Shown in pieces: positions 16,901 to 22,011 of a DNA stretch of 22,011 nucleotides. How positions within the stretch are numbered: the stretch's first letter is position 1; each line of letters begins with the position of its first letter. A program made the position numbers and the translations under genes. This DNA is from a virus. The notes under the pieces are model-generated. The model did no database searches and had not been told where the DNA came from. It saw only the letters and a list, made by a program, of their open reading frames with translations. Location: positions 1 through 22,011 of IMG/VR virus record IMGVR_UViG_3300028571_000139; one strand, written 5' to 3'.

Positions 16901-18288
16901 TTGCAAACCTTGATATCCGCTTTGACCAGAACAAAACGAAGCTGGAGGGGAATATCAAACGAGCCTCAAGCACCCTGAAAGCGGCAGCCAACAACGGCAC
17001 TTTACCGGTTGACGCCTCTTTGCTGGATCATCCTGAGGATGTACTTGTGACCGCCGATGGTTCGCAGGTTATCGGCAAGGGTGATATGTACGAAGTAACG
17101 CGGTATACTGGAGCAATCTCTTGCATTATTAAGATCGTATCTGTTGCCAATGGCTTGGCAGTAAATGGTGTAACGATACCGTATAAAGGTTTCAAATTTG
17201 AACAGTTGACTGGAAAACCGGCAAACAGCTACAGCAACAACCTCCCGCAACGCATGAGCAAAGACAGTAACGACATGGTCACGCTGTCACGGTTCCTTGA
17301 TAAAAACAGCAGTGAGCCGATGCCGGTACGTTGTTCATATTCTGAAAAAGAGATTGAGATTCAGCAGAAGCTTTCACAGCCATTCACCGATTATGCAAAG
17401 CTGAAAGAACTGGATAAGGACTTTTTCGCGGAATATTATAACAAGATGAGCTTTTCAGGCATGTACGGCTTTGTTGGCAGGGACGCAAGCGGGACAATCG
17501 GCTTATATGAAAGAATGGCTGAAGGTGTGACAATAGTCTATCCCGACACTGAGAATGAAAACTTGCGTAAGGCAGTAGGCACGGCGGCTCTTGCAGAAAA
17601 ACGAAGTACAACAGGTGTGGGGTATTGGAGTAAAAATACTCTGCGTACATTCTTTGGAGCAAACTGGGAGTCCGCAATCGCCGAATATGGCACAAAGACA
17701 ACTCAGGCAGAAGTGCTGGCAGCTTGCGAAAAGGCTTGGAAGCGCGAAACTATAAATGATGGTTACAGCGAACGTCAATTATCAGAAATGCCGTCGTCAT
17801 GGACAAACGGAGTCTGGTCTGTAATATCCAGCGAAGTAAACCTCCTTGGCGACAATAAAGAAGAGATCGGTTCATGGTTTAGAGAATTCCGCGACACTAC
17901 CACAATGCATCTCTTAGGCATTCGCGAACAAGGAAGGGTCGAAGCCGAAAAAGCTAAGCTCGACGCACTCCGCGATCATCCTGACTTCAAAGAGATTCCT
18001 GAAGCCACAAAACAGGCGTTCGACAAATTGGGGATTACCGTTAAGACCAATACCGGTAACTTGGTAATGCCCGGCTTCAAAGGACGTAGCACTACCGCTC
18101 CGGCTTTTTCTCGGTGGTATTTCCAGGACAGAGACGGTAAAAACGGCAAGTTGTATCGCATGAGAGAGCAGCTTAAAGGTCAATTCAAGGCTGAATATTT
18201 TGCGGATGCTGGCGGGGAATTCAATGGGTCATGGTGGCACGTTGACGCAAAAACCGACCTTGCAAGAATTTATGAACTACTGGCATAA
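10909..18288 (+). CDS. DarB-like DNA methyltransferase-helicase with intein
   Basis: A 2459-residue precursor (2113 after splicing) resembling P1 DarB, a virion-carried anti-restriction protein. The N-terminal part is an adenine-methyltransferase fold: VLDPSTGAG (residues 129-137, SAM binding) and NVPFG at 194-198 in the place of NPPY. Then comes an SNF2/superfamily 2 helicase: GLGKS Walker A at 873-877, DEAH at 1072-1075, LTATP at ~1470, and QREGRGVRQ at 1825. The intein occupies 1076-1421, leaving DEAH-CFKNG after splicing. A coiled coil lies near 1900-2020; the last ~450 residues are unassigned. AAGGAG is eight bases before the ATG. The activity (DNA modification or translocation protecting phage DNA) is inferred from the family. 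Confidence 0.85.
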   Translation: MNLSEAYQQINDATSFLDYAKVFKELFGTVVPGQEPPVNPDSYKDENSDYGLKAKGIKAREKLNADCKEILDRVKDPKDLTRADIEVLRQYSGKGGLAEGSQYEYYTPQHVAEGCWDSLAAQGFTAGNVLDPSTGAGMFEATKNKSAIITGCDLDKTSSRIAQLLHPEEQIENKPFEQLAVETPDNTFDAVITNVPFGSARGKSQHLDPDYKSEKKIERYFILRALQKLKPGGLAVFVCPVNIVGAKDGQFAKWRTQISKIAEFMGAHKLPSKTFKDQGTDTVVDVVVFRKHPESLLSKIDSIPFDTLKSANVAWDEFISGLWWQGEGKKYIMGTYIPKVDGDRWSRETVDGDIDNASLKAKLAAKFNSRIDWAMLEDAEPVQRLYAEGDRKVMNSSEYEFTHGQWIKIVSSDKSTPIDKDKYGAATVEELRSILQDPRACMGLTAQQAFAAWKTYPNLMGSLPSQAIEFTMRQSKVEYQEQLWRGSLIGGMIGRYDASTKEGDNNEDERIALQELVAQEVMKYGHPANNKGLSVIGEDARMYGLFKSSLDVKGNYSDLLAGTMDNSGRNLQFDPTNIQSIVEYLFIREGLTTITIDDVKAMYTGGKKIETLGDLAECEEICITPDGLIMPVSRYTAGDIYPKIDAMTLAIGIETDQRIISAYQRQIEAIGKKAKITQLHEIDFTLQQKWIPKEMIRDFLKDSGHEARYGTIQKVKRVDALTGIESEVDEFVEDYSNPFGEWQIAGMSGRGYSQKVDFDKKIGGFPYNLEKYLNGKSILDHVEKDDDAKREAYMRDKKALEDGLSAYISGHPDIETVLASYNRKMNGYIPFDYDESDLGLKGVSGQVKLHTYQNAAVRRMSEEGSGILAFNVGLGKSFTALGLAKYNTQMGRSKRTCIIVPSSVLSNWYHEAKMIYGNLDHALFVGIRPEVGKDGNIQRESILDEWGQPKTGKDGKPLLQDTLKTDNDAEAVYNAMWQIPQSNYSLIVMTKDRFGQIPLKKESKDAYSELMAADLKNSAEKLAAMDKKKKKGGYAGAVEDERNEGKFSNDGTKKRGDFPFFEDMGITDVVVDEAHCFTYDTEITTIDGVFKIGDLCEKRMNTKILGMNTENGILSYQPIKAWMPKPLLKQLVEVAHDNGSFICTRDHLVWTLEAGYVEAGKLSGKHSLQILQSGVAGNQEIEDVLYTDVCEEVDNGNRTGRENVSKLRKDFLCEADSGSRTGKEVLQHGMFGSVADEFTRIEGAAQTDNDGANVAQGAQESIIIGTDDGQQSNEELGVTGENEPDLAGDRDQEPGRKREGSDRTSIDAGAGNGRGNGIHSQNTVNQISNAGVADLLQDRCGLPKMHAGGGNRRERTQGGESTGAGSEERSCITSSRVVSVTILEPSDFERLGLGDPRNIQVYDIEVAENHNFFANGVLAHNCFKNGVSASGAYDQKYYLPNTAPSNRAVDMAMKLHNLKMNNNGRGAYFLTATPITNSLNEVYTMLNHVAPRNEFTDRGIHTLDDFLATFGQFDSVAKVLASGDINNAEGLTGFKNMDGLRDLFFKYINMKDATQVEELRNSMPEAVKLTDEVDINFEQRKVYATLVDAYNDKTRPLFSIMRDMDKATTDLDLYYNRMTWHFPLSMKGNVEAMLKSLPASIKAKGKAEPGDEGYDDTKDAESQKIVETTINLADTLKTSIDGDTFVVVTHAGYEEEILGALPTHKISEEEISHPISAKYARLIENCKTEMETNGKQIIFSEEKAQHKKIVRLLVHQIPALRNKVGIINATEAKGNELQKISDAYNTGILVYIIANRKAEVGVNLQKGTTAIHHMTYPWTKASLTQREGRGVRQGNTSKKVTIYYYQAKGTIDMMRLDLIEHKGALIDDIAQGQGNRAANGEADPEMAALMFAANPEEARKKIQEQLAAKAKGEADRLKASLLAQFGAYSANMQALSTLESKRETERKELMDKITGLKADIEEYKARGAAMPEGSSGRVSASQRVQRETEALAKREAELANLDIRFDQNKTKLEGNIKRASSTLKAAANNGTLPVDASLLDHPEDVLVTADGSQVIGKGDMYEVTRYTGAISCIIKIVSVANGLAVNGVTIPYKGFKFEQLTGKPANSYSNNLPQRMSKDSNDMVTLSRFLDKNSSEPMPVRCSYSEKEIEIQQKLSQPFTDYAKLKELDKDFFAEYYNKMSFSGMYGFVGRDASGTIGLYERMAEGVTIVYPDTENENLRKAVGTAALAEKRSTTGVGYWSKNTLRTFFGANWESAIAEYGTKTTQAEVLAACEKAWKRETINDGYSERQLSEMPSSWTNGVWSVISSEVNLLGDNKEEIGSWFREFRDTTTMHLLGIREQGRVEAEKAKLDALRDHPDFKEIPEATKQAFDKLGITVKTNTGNLVMPGFKGRSTTAPAFSRWYFQDRDGKNGKLYRMREQLKGQFKAEYFADAGGEFNGSWWHVDAKTDLARIYELLA
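14364..14368 (+). promoter_or_regulatory. Internal ribosome site for nested endonuclease
   Basis: GGAGG sits six bases before the ATG at 14375, inside the intein-coding sequence and just after the codons of intein block B. Spacing and sequence are close to ideal. It decides the nested gene's start over the upstream ATG at 14309, which would place 22 unrelated residues in front of the first zinc-binding unit. Confidence 0.75.
14375..15127 (+). CDS. EDxHD-type homing endonuclease nested out of frame in intein
   Basis: A 250-residue nuclease read in the +1 frame relative to the surrounding intein. Domains in order: a first zinc-finger-like unit, C13-C16-C30-C34; a second, C49-C52-C71-C75; a NUMOD3-like segment at about 115-133 (NNPMKNLESREKMSLTLRG); and a C-terminal Vsr/DUF559-like catalytic core with D184, E195-x-D197, H201 and D210 (VEIDGSGH, then ERDRKKEAALQALG) and the typical GWSVLRFWN ending. 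This matches the EDxHD homing endonuclease class (I-Bth0305I type). It probably cuts an intein-less copy of the darB-like gene at the DEAH site and drives intein spread. It starts right after intein block B and stops 44 bases before the intein end. Confidence 0.88.
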   Translation: MSKLENYLVNTHCKYCKVELPETKRLRMFCTQTCAKKWTTEIGLEERTCQNCGKTFSVKLTLDHEREKRFCNTECSALWRMNLPESKELHRQIMTGQTWLRGRKSPSSSARMTANNPMKNLESREKMSLTLRGIEIKSRGGNGKGLTVPQSMLARAMDGATEYIVRTQSIRSVMQGLPTCYKIDVAFPKCMLAVEIDGSGHKAAKVQERDRKKEAALQALGWSVLRFWNHQILNDLDSVIQEISKSMILK

Positions 18289-18315
18289 TCAAAACAAATA
18301 AGGAGGTAAAACGCC

Positions 18316-18741
18316 ATGACAAATATAGTAAAACCGACAGAAGCCGACCTTGCTCCGCTGATTACAGAGGCACTTGAAAAACAGACTCTTACACAGTGGA
18401 AAGCCAAATACATCGCAGCACTTGATAGGTTTTTCAAGAGCAACCCGCTCCGTTGCCGTTCTTATGGCCCGTGGTGGTGGCTTGTCAAAAAAGAGCTGAT
18501 TGCCAACGGTAACTTTGAATTTGGAGACGATCTTGACGCGGAATGGGTAGAGGCTCTTGACTACGGCAGGCTTGAATTGAATTTACTCGCAGCTCACGGC
18601 TATGCCGACTGGCGTTTTGAAAATGGTGCCGGTCATGAACCGCTTCATACATTGGAGCTGGCAAGCGGTGAAACTATTGACTATTTGATTGCAGATACAG
18701 ATATGGAACAAAGAGCAATAGCGAAGCGGATAACACAATAA
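18316..18741 (+). CDS. Hypothetical 141-aa protein with WWW motif
   Basis: Unknown. Residues near 52-62 read YGPWWWLVKKE, a run of three tryptophans. The rest is helical and acidic (DDLDAEWVEALDYGRLELNL, later ETIDYLIADTDMEQRAIAKR). There is no signal peptide or membrane segment. A very strong AAGGAGG lies nine bases before the ATG, and the gene follows the DarB-like gene by 27 bases and precedes a terminator, so it is the last gene of the anti-restriction transcript. A role as a partner or regulator of the DarB-like protein is suggested only by location. Confidence 0.6.
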   Translation: MTNIVKPTEADLAPLITEALEKQTLTQWKAKYIAALDRFFKSNPLRCRSYGPWWWLVKKELIANGNFEFGDDLDAEWVEALDYGRLELNLLAAHGYADWRFENGAGHEPLHTLELASGETIDYLIADTDMEQRAIAKRITQ

Positions 18742-18768
18742 ACCTACGGTCGCTGTCTAAACAATAAA

Positions 18769-18793
18769 AGCCCCCGGTGCGCAAACGGGGGCT
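18769..18793 (+). terminator. Rho-independent-like terminator
   Basis: A perfect 8-bp stem, AGCCCCCG (18769-18776) and CGGGGGCT (18786-18793), with a nine-base loop, lies 28 bases after the stop of the preceding gene. The downstream T tract is weak (CTATTTTC). It separates the anti-restriction block from the tail-tube operon. AAAA upstream of the stem could give some function in the reverse direction, but no reverse gene needs it. Confidence 0.7.
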
Positions 18794-18823
18794 AAGCTAT
18801 TTTCAGCCGATATATCTTGCCAC

Positions 18824-18890
18824 GACATAAAATACCCTTCCAAGAATATTCCAAACCTTTTGTCCTCTTTTATTGCCTTTCATACAATTA
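18824..18890 (+). promoter_or_regulatory. Repeated promoter-like element, copy 2
   Basis: The partner of the element at 3173. It contains GACATAAAATACCCT and CCAAGAATATTCCAA with only two differences in 38 bases, then a T-rich tract and weaker similarity to CAATTA. It lies just after the terminator and 133 bases before the tail-tube-like start, so it likely starts the rightward tail operon. No coding frame overlaps this copy, which shows that the conservation is not protein-driven. The rest of the 18742-18956 gap, apart from the terminator, holds nothing else I recognise. Confidence 0.6.
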
Positions 18891-18956
18891 TATTGCCGCT
18901 AAAACTGCTGTATTGTCAGACTGCCATTATCACATAAGCGCAAAGGGATAATCGAT

Positions 18957-19526
18957 ATGGGTATTGACTTCAAACCCTACCAGGGTCTGCAAGATTTAAT
19001 AGAAAAGCGGCACATGATCAACCGGCAGGCTGTCAGGCTCCATTACGCCGAACCATGGCAATTTCGGATTATGTTATATGACGGCTCCGCCATGTTTGAA
19101 ACCAAGCTTGAAACATTTCATAACCTGTTTGACTTCCTGGCGAGGGAAGTTAGCTTCGGCCCCACTGAGCTATCAACAGAGCCGGTGGAAGCTGGCGGCA
19201 CGGTGTTCACCTATCCGAAACAGTCACAACCGGTCGTTATCACCTGCACAGTACGGGATACGGGAGATCGGAAATTGCATAAATGGTTTAACAAGCTGGT
19301 AGGCAAGGTCGTCAACCCTGACGGCACTTTTAACCTGCCAAATGACTACTGCTATAAAATGAAAATTTTAAGCTACGAAGATGATAGCGAGGATGGACAA
19401 GATTTATGGGAAGGTCTTGTTTACCCGACGAAAATGGGTGATATCCAGATGTCGTTAGACGGTGAAAATTTCACAGAGTTCCCGATTGTATTTCAGCAGT
19501 TCAATTCTTTGGGTGTTATGAAATAA
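18957..19526 (+). CDS. Tail tube-like protein
   Basis: A 189-residue protein with an alternating strand pattern and no catalytic motif. Position just ahead of a chaperone-like gene and a long tape-measure-like gene fits a tail tube or tube-initiator protein of gp19 type. Segments such as QFRIMLYDGSAMFETKLETF and GDRKLHKWFNKLVGKVVNPDG fit a tube beta-sandwich with a connecting helix (the HKWFNKL part). The ending IVFQQFNSLGVMK resembles the final strand of tube proteins. Evidence is mostly context and length; a baseplate hub/tube-cap protein is the main alternative. AAAGGGA precedes the ATG. Confidence 0.5.
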   Translation: MGIDFKPYQGLQDLIEKRHMINRQAVRLHYAEPWQFRIMLYDGSAMFETKLETFHNLFDFLAREVSFGPTELSTEPVEAGGTVFTYPKQSQPVVITCTVRDTGDRKLHKWFNKLVGKVVNPDGTFNLPNDYCYKMKILSYEDDSEDGQDLWEGLVYPTKMGDIQMSLDGENFTEFPIVFQQFNSLGVMK

Positions 19527-19550
19527 GCATAAAAACAGGAGGATTAACCA

Positions 19551-20267
19551 ATGATGATACCAGGCTTTACCCTGCCGTCCCAGCAGGGCGTTACTATCAC
19601 GCTTCGCGAGGCGACTGTTTCAGATTTACTTGATTTTGCAGACAGCGAACCGGCTTTTGAGGAGAAGGTCACCACGCTGTTTTTAAATCGCTTGCAAGAC
19701 AAGGCAACCTTTGTGGACTCAAAAGAGTGGACTGTTGAAGACAGGAGATTTGCGCTCTACTGGTATTGGCTGCATACCACCGATGACGCCGAGGTTGCGA
19801 TTAAATACGCATGCGGGCATTGCGGAAAGACGCATACGTTTTTACAGGATTATCGCAAAATCGGTGACACCTATCAAAGTATCAAGGGGCTTCCGGAACG
19901 AGATATTGAAATTGACGGCAAGCGTATTACGGTTAAGCCGCTTAATGGTGGCGATGCCGAAATACTTGAAAGCATGGCACTGTCAGGAGATGGGCGAAAA
20001 GAGCAGGCGAAGCGAAGGATTGAGCATCTGAGCAGAGTGGCAAATATCCCTGTAGCAGAAATTATCGCCCTCACGGTTAAGGAGTTTCGTGCATTGGAAG
20101 CGAGCATCAAAGAAGCTTTATCGGATTTACAGCACGGCTTTGAAATCGATATTGACGGAACTCAGACGAGCTTTGTGTTGCCGCCTCATACATGTCCAAA
20201 CAACAAGGAGGTACAGACCCGCGTAAGGGTCTTATTTCGGACTTACGACTTCGTTCCGGCTTTATAG
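19551..20267 (+). CDS. Tail assembly chaperone / gp26-like protein
   Basis: A 238-residue protein with one visible zinc-binding-like pair, CGHC (about residue 88), in the segment IKYACGHCGKTHTF. A strand-rich part follows (RDIEIDGKRITVKPLNGGDA), then a helical half (KRRIEHLSRVANIPVAEIIA). Size, CxxC pair and location between tail tube and tape measure fit T4 gp26-like baseplate hub or tail assembly proteins of contractile phages. It starts ATGATG with AGGAGG upstream. The +1 frame is open from 20227 into the next small gene, so a +1 (or -2) shift near the end could join the two, as in many tail chaperone pairs; this is not proven. Confidence 0.55.
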   Translation: MMIPGFTLPSQQGVTITLREATVSDLLDFADSEPAFEEKVTTLFLNRLQDKATFVDSKEWTVEDRRFALYWYWLHTTDDAEVAIKYACGHCGKTHTFLQDYRKIGDTYQSIKGLPERDIEIDGKRITVKPLNGGDAEILESMALSGDGRKEQAKRRIEHLSRVANIPVAEIIALTVKEFRALEASIKEALSDLQHGFEIDIDGTQTSFVLPPHTCPNNKEVQTRVRVLFRTYDFVPAL

Positions 20268-20289
20268 TCAAAGAGCATGGGATGTGATT

Positions 20290-20439
20290 ATGGCAAACCT
20301 TTGCGAGATATATAGGCAGCCGATAAACGATCTGCTGAACGCCCCGGCAAGCAGGGTGTTAGCACTCCATGCAGAAATGGTAAAGCGACTTGAAAAACAA
20401 AAACAACAGCAGCAACAGGCGGCTGCAAGGCGGCGATAA
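20290..20439 (+). CDS. Small GpE-like tail protein (49 aa)
   Basis: A 49-residue frame with sequence MANLCEIYRQPINDLLNAP at its start and a Lys/Gln-rich end (KQKQQQQQAAARRR). Its size and place directly between a chaperone-like gene and a tape-measure-like gene fit the small GpE class of P2-like phages, which is often made by frameshift. The ribosome site is weak (GGGATG), so it may instead be the C-terminal part of a shifted product from the upstream gene. Its stop overlaps the next ATG (TAATG at 20437-20441). Confidence 0.5.
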   Translation: MANLCEIYRQPINDLLNAPASRVLALHAEMVKRLEKQKQQQQQAAARRR

Positions 20440-22011
20440 TGACGGATGACGATAAAACCATAGCAGATTTACTCCAAGAGATTGATGACAAAACGGCGGA
20501 CAAAAACGAGCTGTTACCGTTAGTGAGGAGTATCGAGCAGAATACCGCTGGGAATATGGCGAATGCCGTTGGTGAGGTTATTCCGAGCCCAATACAGGCA
20601 AGAGTACCTGATGCATTGCTTTCAGTAAATGCAGTAACTCCGACTCCTGCTACTAATAATGCAACTCAACAGCCATTTCTTGCGGCAGTAATAGAGGAAC
20701 AGACCACAGCAATAGAAGAACAGACTGTTGCTATTACAAGGGCGATACAAGCGTCTTACAATACCCAGGGGAACGCTCCAGCACATCAAGTACCTATTCG
20801 TGCCACCGATGGAACGAATGCCGCTATACCAGAAAGCCCAAATAATCCGCAAGTAACAGCCTCTCCAATTGGCACCGCAACACGGTCAGTCCTTAATCCA
20901 CGACAAAACAATAATCATCGAATGGCTCCAGCGGCAGCTTCAGCGCCACGGAGAACCGCAAGCGGACAATTTGCTCCCAGAGCAGAGAGAGACCCAAATA
21001 GAGGAGTAGCTCAAGCGCAAGAGCAAAACCAGCAGGATTCCCTTGCGAGGATTCTGAAAGACGCTGTCAGTGGAAATAAAAATGGAGAAGGAACAAAAAG
21101 CACACTAGGACGGCTTGCACTGGGGCCATTCTTTGATGTTGCGATGGAGCTGAAAGATGCAGCGACCGGTCTGAAAGACAACGCGGCTGACGACACAAGC
21201 ACACTGGGTCGTCTTAAAAAATGGGGTATGGGTAAGCTGGGAATTGCTCCGGCGGCAACGCCACCACCAGCAACAACTCCGGCACCGGTTTCTCCAGCGG
21301 CAGCTCCAGCAGAAAGACAGGCAAGACAACGAGACAACGCACAGCTACGCTCAAGAATGAGAAGAGACAGAGTCACGACTCAGCGGGGGAGGCAAAACCC
21401 GAGACCTGCTACAAATTCACCGGTACCGACAAGGCGCTCTATCCGGGTACCGAATGTGGCAAGGACTCCGCAGGTTCCATCAGGTGGCGGTGCAGGGGGC
21501 GGTGGTGGCGGTGATGGAATAATCGGTACCATTATGGGGCTTGGTGGCATGGGTCTAAAGTTGGCAGGCGCAGCGGCAGCGGCAACAGTAGGCACAGCCG
21601 CGTATTCCGCCGTAACAGGGAAAGATAACTGGATAAGTCAGGGGGCTCAAGGTCTTGGCCTTGTGCCGAAAATTGGAGGGCCTGAAAACCCTGAAGAAAA
21701 GGCGAAAGCAAACGCGCAAAACGTAGCCAATACCGAAAAAGTTAATAAAGAGAGAGTGGCGCAAGGTAAAAGAGCGTTAGAGTACGATAAAACTACAGGG
21801 GCGGTAGTATCGCAACCCAAAAGCGAGGTCGTTTCTACTCAAACTACTGCACCGGCAATTATCCCTCCTCCAGACGAAAAACAAGTAGCAGCAAAACCAT
21901 CGGCAATGGAGTTAAAAGCGCAAAAGCAAGCAGCAGGAGCTGCAACAGCAGCCGTTGAATCTGTCCCGAATGAATTGGCCGCTTTACCAATGAATCAGGT
22001 TGGCGCGATGA
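20439..22011 (+). CDS. Tape-measure-like tail protein, 3' end beyond window
   Basis: An open frame of at least 524 codons that reaches the right edge with no stop. The start ATG overlaps the stop of the 49-aa gene. The product is low-complexity: Ala/Pro/Gln/Asn-rich and basic stretches (PRRTASGQFAPRAERD), two STLGRL segments about 34 residues apart, a Gly run (GGGAGGGGGGDG), and one strongly hydrophobic segment (IIGTIMGLGGMGLKLAG, then AAAAATVG) that could cross a membrane. These traits and position fit a tape measure or tail-lysozyme-bearing protein that sets tail length and enters the host envelope. No lysozyme motif is seen in the visible part. Confidence 0.6.
   Translation, partial: MTDDDKTIADLLQEIDDKTADKNELLPLVRSIEQNTAGNMANAVGEVIPSPIQARVPDALLSVNAVTPTPATNNATQQPFLAAVIEEQTTAIEEQTVAITRAIQASYNTQGNAPAHQVPIRATDGTNAAIPESPNNPQVTASPIGTATRSVLNPRQNNNHRMAPAAASAPRRTASGQFAPRAERDPNRGVAQAQEQNQQDSLARILKDAVSGNKNGEGTKSTLGRLALGPFFDVAMELKDAATGLKDNAADDTSTLGRLKKWGMGKLGIAPAATPPPATTPAPVSPAAAPAERQARQRDNAQLRSRMRRDRVTTQRGRQNPRPATNSPVPTRRSIRVPNVARTPQVPSGGGAGGGGGGDGIIGTIMGLGGMGLKLAGAAAAATVGTAAYSAVTGKDNWISQGAQGLGLVPKIGGPENPEEKAKANAQNVANTEKVNKERVAQGKRALEYDKTTGAVVSQPKSEVVSTQTTAPAIIPPPDEKQVAAKPSAMELKAQKQAAGAATAAVESVPNELAALPMNQVGAM

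Noticed and set aside
21011-21764. Reverse-strand frames opposite the tape-measure-like gene
   Set aside because: They are low-complexity Cys/Arg/Ser or Pro/Ala-rich mirror images of an Ala/Pro/Gln-rich coding strand, with no ribosome sites.

Overview
The window is a late, structural region of a double-stranded DNA phage with a contractile tail, or of a prophage of that kind. Every gene I accept is on the + strand, packed with short gaps or stop/start overlaps and mostly strong AGGAGG-type ribosome sites. There are no tRNA, rRNA, CRISPR or IS features. The host cannot be named. The genes (P2/T4-like baseplate, P1 DarA/DarB-like anti-restriction proteins) suggest a fairly large phage of a Gram-negative, proteobacteria-like host; this is inference only.

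Layout. (1) 1-3179: end of a tail fibre, a small AFQ-repeat protein, and a polyvalent protein with an inorganic-pyrophosphatase-like C-terminal domain. (2) 3173-3238: a repeated promoter-like element, then a baseplate operon (gp25-like, gpJ/gp6-like, gpI-like with ten tryptophan repeats, a collar/fibre-like protein). (3) 7056-18741: an anti-restriction block inside the tail genes, made of a coiled-coil protein, a DarA-related protein, an HNH homing endonuclease overlapping the darA-like 3' end, a 130-aa protein, a structured leader, a 2459-residue DarB-like methyltransferase-helicase, and an unknown 141-aa protein. (4) 18769-18871: a terminator and the second copy of the promoter-like element, then tail tube-like, tail chaperone-like, a GpE-sized small protein, and a tape-measure-like protein that runs off the right edge.

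The main discovery candidate is in the DarB-like gene. A complete class 1 intein (14134-15171) is inserted exactly after the DEAH box of the helicase. Its linker contains a full homing endonuclease gene (14375-15127), but in the +1 frame, with its own Shine-Dalgarno and ATG. The nuclease has two zinc-finger-like CxxC...CxxxC units, a NUMOD3-like stretch and an EDxHD/Vsr-DUF559-like catalytic core. The intein frame stays open through all 750 bases. The nuclease C-terminus and the intein C-terminal splicing domain are therefore written in the same DNA. I know of in-frame endonucleases in inteins and of free-standing ones between split intein halves; an out-of-frame nested gene inside a contiguous intein looks new or at least very rare.

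Working model: the phage makes tail proteins together with proteins likely carried in the virion (DarA/DarB-like, perhaps the pyrophosphatase-domain protein) to protect its DNA on entry. Two different homing endonucleases have colonised the two conserved anti-restriction genes.
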